A stretch of 64,000 nt of DNA from Prevotella sp. Its GTDB lineage: Bacteria; Bacteroidota; Bacteroidia; Bacteroidales; Bacteroidaceae. Each line of letters starts with the position of its first letter. The stretch's first letter is position 1. Location: the NCBI GenBank assembly GCA_017557405.1, contig JAFYYV010000028.1:248001-312000 (forward strand). Reading direction: 5' to 3'. The translations under genes were made by a program, and so were the position numbers. Below are positions 60,991 through 64,000 of this stretch, piece after piece. Under the pieces are notes generated by a model. That model saw only the letters and a list, made by a program, of their open reading frames with translations. It had not been told where the DNA came from and made no database searches.

Positions 60991-61521
60991 TTATTTTTTC
61001 TTTTTATGCTCTTTGTCCAGTGCCTTTTTCTTCTTGGCGTTTTCCTTTTCAGCTTTGATTTCAGCTTTCCGGGCTTTCTTGATATCATTCTTTGTAGTCA
61101 CCATCTCCGATTCATCAGGAATGATGGCATGATAAGAAAATGTATTCAAGGTCACATATTTCACATCGAAATTCCCTTTCTGCGTGTACTTCTTGCGCAG
61201 TTTCAGGTATTTCTTCTCAACCTTCTTCCTGTCTCCCGAGAAGATGGTGACACATGTGGGGTTGACAAATCCATCTTGCTTCAAGTGCTCACGAAGTTGT
61301 GAAGAATAATCATTTCGTCTGTACAAGAAATCCTTGCGTGCATCTGTCCATGTGGAGTCAATGCGTTGAATCTCTGTGAAATATACAGTTGAATCATTGA
61401 ATGATGCTGCAAACCCGAATATGTATCCTGGTGTGGGCTTGTATGCGGCATGTGCATCAGTGGCTCCAATGAATAGGGAAACAATGGCCACTATGCTCAA
61501 AAAAAAGTATCTCAATCTCAT
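60991..61521 (-). CDS. Secreted protein of unknown function with Lys-rich tail
   Basis: A 176-residue protein that I do not recognise. Signal peptide about 1-25 (TDAHAA). The body (PGYIFGFAASFNDSTVYFTEIQ) has a beta-rich look and one conserved-looking Cys (NPTCVTIF). The last 45 residues are mostly Lys/Ala/Glu in coiled form. It sits between rpoD (14-base gap) and the HPr-kinase-like gene (14-base gap) on one strand, so it could belong to either transcript. It could be an envelope protein, and a link to the peptide-modification cassette is only positional. Confidence 0.7.
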   Translation of the reverse strand: MRLRYFFLSIVAIVSLFIGATDAHAAYKPTPGYIFGFAASFNDSTVYFTEIQRIDSTWTDARKDFLYRRNDYSSQLREHLKQDGFVNPTCVTIFSGDRKKVEKKYLKLRKKYTQKGNFDVKYVTLNTFSYHAIIPDESEMVTTKNDIKKARKAEIKAEKENAKKKKALDKEHKKKK

Positions 61522-61535
61522 ATATCCTGTCGTTC

Positions 61536-62399
61536 TTATTGCCCTAAATAGGCTTTCAGCATTTTGTTCTTTGTGTTATGACGCAGCCTTCTGATGGCTT
61601 TTTCCTTGATTTGACGTACACGCTCACGAGTGAGACCAAATTTGTCACCAATCTCTTCAAGTGTCATCTCTGGCTGGTTGATGCCAAAGAAGGCTTCGAT
61701 GATGTTTCTTTCGCGCTCATTGAGTGTGAGTAATGCACGACTGATTTCATCTCTCAGTGACTCTTGAACCAACTCATTGTCAGCCATGGGTGCATCTGCA
61801 TTGGGAAGAATGTCAAGAAGACTGTTCTCGTCTCCCTCCACAAAGGGTGCATCCACTGAGATGTGACGACCATTCACCTTCATGGCGTCTTCAATCTTCT
61901 CTTGTGGAAGATCCACCTTGTCAGCAATCTCTTCAAGACTGGGACGACGCTCATTTTCCTGCTCAAATTGGTTCAAGACGCGGTTGATCTTGTTGACAGA
62001 ACCAACTTGGTTCAGAGGCAATCTCACAATGCGGCTTTGCTCAGCAATGGCTTGTAGGATGCTCTGACGAATCCACCAAACAGCATAGGAGATGAACTTG
62101 AAGCCACGGGTCTCATCAAATTTCTCAGCAGCTTTGATCAATCCCAGATTACCTTCGTTGATAAGGTCAGGAAGGCTCAATCCTTGGTTTTGATATTGCT
62201 TTGCCACAGAAACCACAAATCGCAAGTTGGCTTTTGTCAGCTTCTCCAAGGCTTTACGGTCACCTTTCTTGATACGCTGAGCGAGTTCAACCTCTTCCTC
62301 CACAGAAATCAGTTCTTCGTGGCCAATTTCTTGCAGGTACTTATCGAGAGATGCACTCTCTCGATTGGTAATCGATTTTGTGATTTTCAGTTGTCTCAT
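61536..62399 (-). CDS. rpoD: Primary RNA polymerase sigma factor
   Basis: A 287-residue sigma-70 protein. It lacks region 1.1; regions 1.2 ([10 protein letters not shown]), 2.1-2.4 ([53 protein letters not shown]), 3 and 4.2 ([18 protein letters not shown]) are present. The short primary sigma of Bacteroidota recognises the unusual TTTG/TAnnTTTG promoters seen across this window. It has such a promoter itself. The genes downstream on the strand are closely spaced. Confidence 0.97.
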   Translation of the reverse strand: MRQLKITKSITNRESASLDKYLQEIGHEELISVEEEVELAQRIKKGDRKALEKLTKANLRFVVSVAKQYQNQGLSLPDLINEGNLGLIKAAEKFDETRGFKFISYAVWWIRQSILQAIAEQSRIVRLPLNQVGSVNKINRVLNQFEQENERRPSLEEIADKVDLPQEKIEDAMKVNGRHISVDAPFVEGDENSLLDILPNADAPMADNELVQESLRDEISRALLTLNERERNIIEAFFGINQPEMTLEEIGDKFGLTRERVRQIKEKAIRRLRHNTKNKMLKAYLGQ

Positions 62400-62423
62400 T
62401 TGGCTAAAAATTTAAGAGTGGTG

Positions 62424-62455
62424 CAAAAATACTCATTTTATTTGACATCCCCAAA
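62424..62455 (-). promoter_or_regulatory. Promoter of rpoD
   Basis: On the minus strand TTTG (62452-62455), 20-base spacer and TATTTTTG (62424-62431), about 24 bases from the ATG. Confidence 0.7.
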
Positions 62456-62495
62456 ATTTTTCTCGTTTTTTGTCACAGCGTGGCTTATAAAGCAA

Positions 62496-62605
62496 GTCAA
62501 AGACCATCTTTCACCATGTCAAAGACCATCTTTCACCATGTCAAAGACCACAAATGAGCTTGTCAAAGCTATGCAATGACATTGTCAAAGACCATCTTTC
62601 ATCAA
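62496..62605. repeat. 22-bp-period array R4 (5 units)
   Basis: Units begin at 62496, 62518, 62540, 62562 and 62584, all starting GTCAAAG. Units 1 and 2 are identical; units 1, 2 and 5 contain ACCATCTTTCA, unit 3 ACCACAAATGA, unit 4 CTATGCAATGA. The best preserved of four such arrays. It fills most of the rpoD-degP spacer. Confidence 0.92.
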
Positions 62606-62607
62606 GC

Positions 62608-62643
62608 AAAAGCACCACCTCAGTTAAACCAAAGTGGTGCTTT
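62608..62643 (-). terminator. Terminator after degP
   Basis: AAAAGCACCAC (62608-62618) pairs with GTGGTGCTTT (62634-62643); on the minus strand the stem is followed by a short T run. Confidence 0.75.
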
Positions 62644-62674
62644 CATGTTCGTATGAATTATTTACAATTTGCTC

Positions 62675-64000
62675 TTATTGCAGCTCCACGATGAAATATG
62701 CTTTCTTTCCAGTGGGATATAAACCACGGATAATCAGCACGGGCTCCTTACTGGTGGATGCTTCCTTCACAGCTTGTTGCAGATCCTCAACAGTCTTCAT
62801 CGTTTCATCGTTGACTCTCTGGATGATGAATCCTTTGGCGATGCCAGCATCTTTCAGTTTGCCAGCGTTCACCTTGATGACCTCAAGACCATAGGTGATG
62901 TTGAGTTGCTCCTTCTGCTGATTGGTGATGGGGCGAACATCTGCTCCAAGCACATCCATGTCGGCTTGTTTCACAACCTTTGTATTACCCTGAGCATTCT
63001 TCAAAGTCACACTCTTGGTCTCCTTTTTCTTGTTGTGGAGATAGGTGAGGCTAATCTTGTCACCAGGACGCTTGTTGGCCATAATCTCTTGAAGCTCAGC
63101 CATTTTGGTCACTTTCTTTCCATCAATGGATACAATGACATCACCTTCTTGCAATCCAGCATCAGCTCCAGCACCATCGCTCTCAACCTTGCCAACATAC
63201 ACACCTTCGTTTGTACCCAAATCAACTTCTTTTCCATTCTCTTTCTGTTCGTTGATGTAGTTCAGCACATCACCACCAGTAATGCCAAGAAGAGCACGTT
63301 GCACGGTACCAAACTCCTTGATGTCAGCCACCACTTTATTCATGATGGTGGTTGGAATGGCAAATCCATAGCCACTGTAAGAACCTGTCTGCGAGTAGAG
63401 CATGGCATTGATACCCACCAACTCACCTTTGGTGTTCACCAGTGCACCACCAGAGTTTCCTGCATTGATGGCAGCATCGGTTTGGATGAACGACTCAACA
63501 CCATTTGCACCCAGTGAACGAGCTTTTGCACTTACAATACCAGCTGTGACAGTGTTGTTCAAACCAAGAGGATTACCAACAGCCAACACCCATTCACCCA
63601 CCTTCAGGTCATCGCTGTTTGCAATGGGGATGGCAGGAAGGCTCTTACCATCAATCTTGATGAGTGCGAGGTCAGTGGTTTTGTCAGTTCCCACAATGCG
63701 AGCAGAGAACTCACGATTGTCATTCAGGGTCACTGTCAGTTCATCAGCACCTTCCACCACATGGTTGTTGGTCACAATGTAACCATCGGATGAGATGATG
63801 ACACCCGAACCAGTAGCTGTGCGCTTGGGAGTTTGAATCTGACGCTCACGTGAGCCACCTTGTCTGTCATTAGGATTGCCGAAGAATCCAAATGGATCAG
63901 AGAAGAAATCCTCAAAGGGGTCGCGTTGCATTCTGACAGTTTGTGTCTTTGAATTCTGTACGTATTTGATGTGGACAACGGCTGGCAATGCTTTTTCAGC
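62675..64000 (-). CDS. degP: DegP/HtrA-family serine protease, 5' end outside window
   Basis: About 441 residues of a Do-type periplasmic protease/chaperone; the reading frame continues through 64000, so the signal peptide lies beyond the edge. The triad is visible: His in VTNNHVVEG, Asp in KTTDLALI and Ser in NAGNSGGALVN. LA loop is Gly/Phe/Asp-rich (DPFGFFGNPNDRQGG). Two PDZ domains follow (GITGGDVLNYIN...GAGADAGLQEGDVIVSIDG, and GLEVIKVNAGKLKDAGIAKGFIIQRVND). It degrades misfolded envelope proteins. The 3' side has a terminator and the 22-bp repeat array. Confidence 0.96.
   Translation of the reverse strand, partial: AEKALPAVVHIKYVQNSKTQTVRMQRDPFEDFFSDPFGFFGNPNDRQGGSRERQIQTPKRTATGSGVIISSDGYIVTNNHVVEGADELTVTLNDNREFSARIVGTDKTTDLALIKIDGKSLPAIPIANSDDLKVGEWVLAVGNPLGLNNTVTAGIVSAKARSLGANGVESFIQTDAAINAGNSGGALVNTKGELVGINAMLYSQTGSYSGYGFAIPTTIMNKVVADIKEFGTVQRALLGITGGDVLNYINEQKENGKEVDLGTNEGVYVGKVESDGAGADAGLQEGDVIVSIDGKKVTKMAELQEIMANKRPGDKISLTYLHNKKKETKSVTLKNAQGNTKVVKQADMDVLGADVRPITNQQKEQLNITYGLEVIKVNAGKLKDAGIAKGFIIQRVNDETMKTVEDLQQAVKEASTSKEPVLIIRGLYPTGKKAYFIVELQ

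Noticed and set aside
62496-62605. CRISPR array
   Set aside because: The 22-bp units are contiguous without unique spacers, and no cas genes are present.
1-64000. tRNA and rRNA genes
   Set aside because: I looked for T-arm and acceptor-stem patterns between genes on both strands and found none.

Overview
The window reads as chromosomal DNA of a Bacteroidota bacterium, most likely a Prevotella-like member of the Bacteroidales. The reasons are: promoters of the TTTG-N19/20-TAnnTTTG type in front of many genes; a fused lpxC-fabZ gene inside an lpxD-lpxC/fabZ-lpxA-miaA operon; a short primary sigma factor without region 1.1; an RprX/RprY-like two-component pair; a GldB-like lipoprotein; a secreted dipeptidyl peptidase IV; a second EF-G; and several secreted glycan-degrading enzymes. 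I see no rRNA, tRNA, CRISPR array, prophage or conventional insertion sequence.

Layout. 1-1.6 kb: the 5' part of a secreted protein on the minus strand, then about 1.1 kb of non-coding DNA packed with inverted repeats. 1.6-8.7 kb: GH13 lipoprotein, pyruvate phosphate dikinase, Fur-family regulator, BadF-type sugar kinase and GH5 enzyme. 8.7-13.8 kb (minus): PIF1-like helicase, PBP1A and an RNA 2'-O-methyltransferase. 13.9-21.1 kb: PanE-like reductase, GH106 rhamnosidase, orphan Vsr nuclease, glycerate kinase and a HI0933-type flavoprotein. 21.1-28.1 kb (minus): miaA, the lipid A genes, an HD hydrolase and HemW. 28.3-37.9 kb (plus): EF-G2, RprXY, SprT-like protein, thrS and infC-rpmI-rplT. 38-43.2 kb: folK/M64 peptidase/TPR operon, a GH73-LysM hydrolase, an acidic protein and a nitrilase-family amidase. 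43.3-49.4 kb: rarA, a D-2-hydroxyacid dehydrogenase, a TRIC-like channel, GldB plus a DUF4861 protein, and an HU-like protein. 49.9-59.3 kb: a RAYT-like HUH protein, a radical SAM protein, DPP IV, a second DUF4861 protein and an iorA-iorB-aminotransferase operon. 59.3-64 kb (minus): DegP/HtrA (cut by the window end), rpoD, then a secreted unknown, an HPr-kinase-like protein, an S26-like peptidase and a PqqD-like protein.

The genes are mostly housekeeping; the most unusual content is between them. Several repeat families recur: (1) four arrays of degenerate, roughly palindromic units with an exact 22-bp period; (2) arrays of 7-bp units whose sequence differs from locus to locus, often as inverted pairs around an AT-rich core, and often containing the stop codons of flanking genes; (3) a C/G-rich hairpin that sits directly after stop codons and in one case has entered the miaA reading frame; (4) an 81-bp element in two inverted copies 47 kb apart; (5) a promoter cassette in which the -7 box forms one arm of a hairpin. 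A gene for a REP-associated (RAYT/HUH) transposase-like protein with an extra C-terminal domain lies right beside one inverted pair of family 2, which suggests, but does not prove, an enzyme-repeat partnership.
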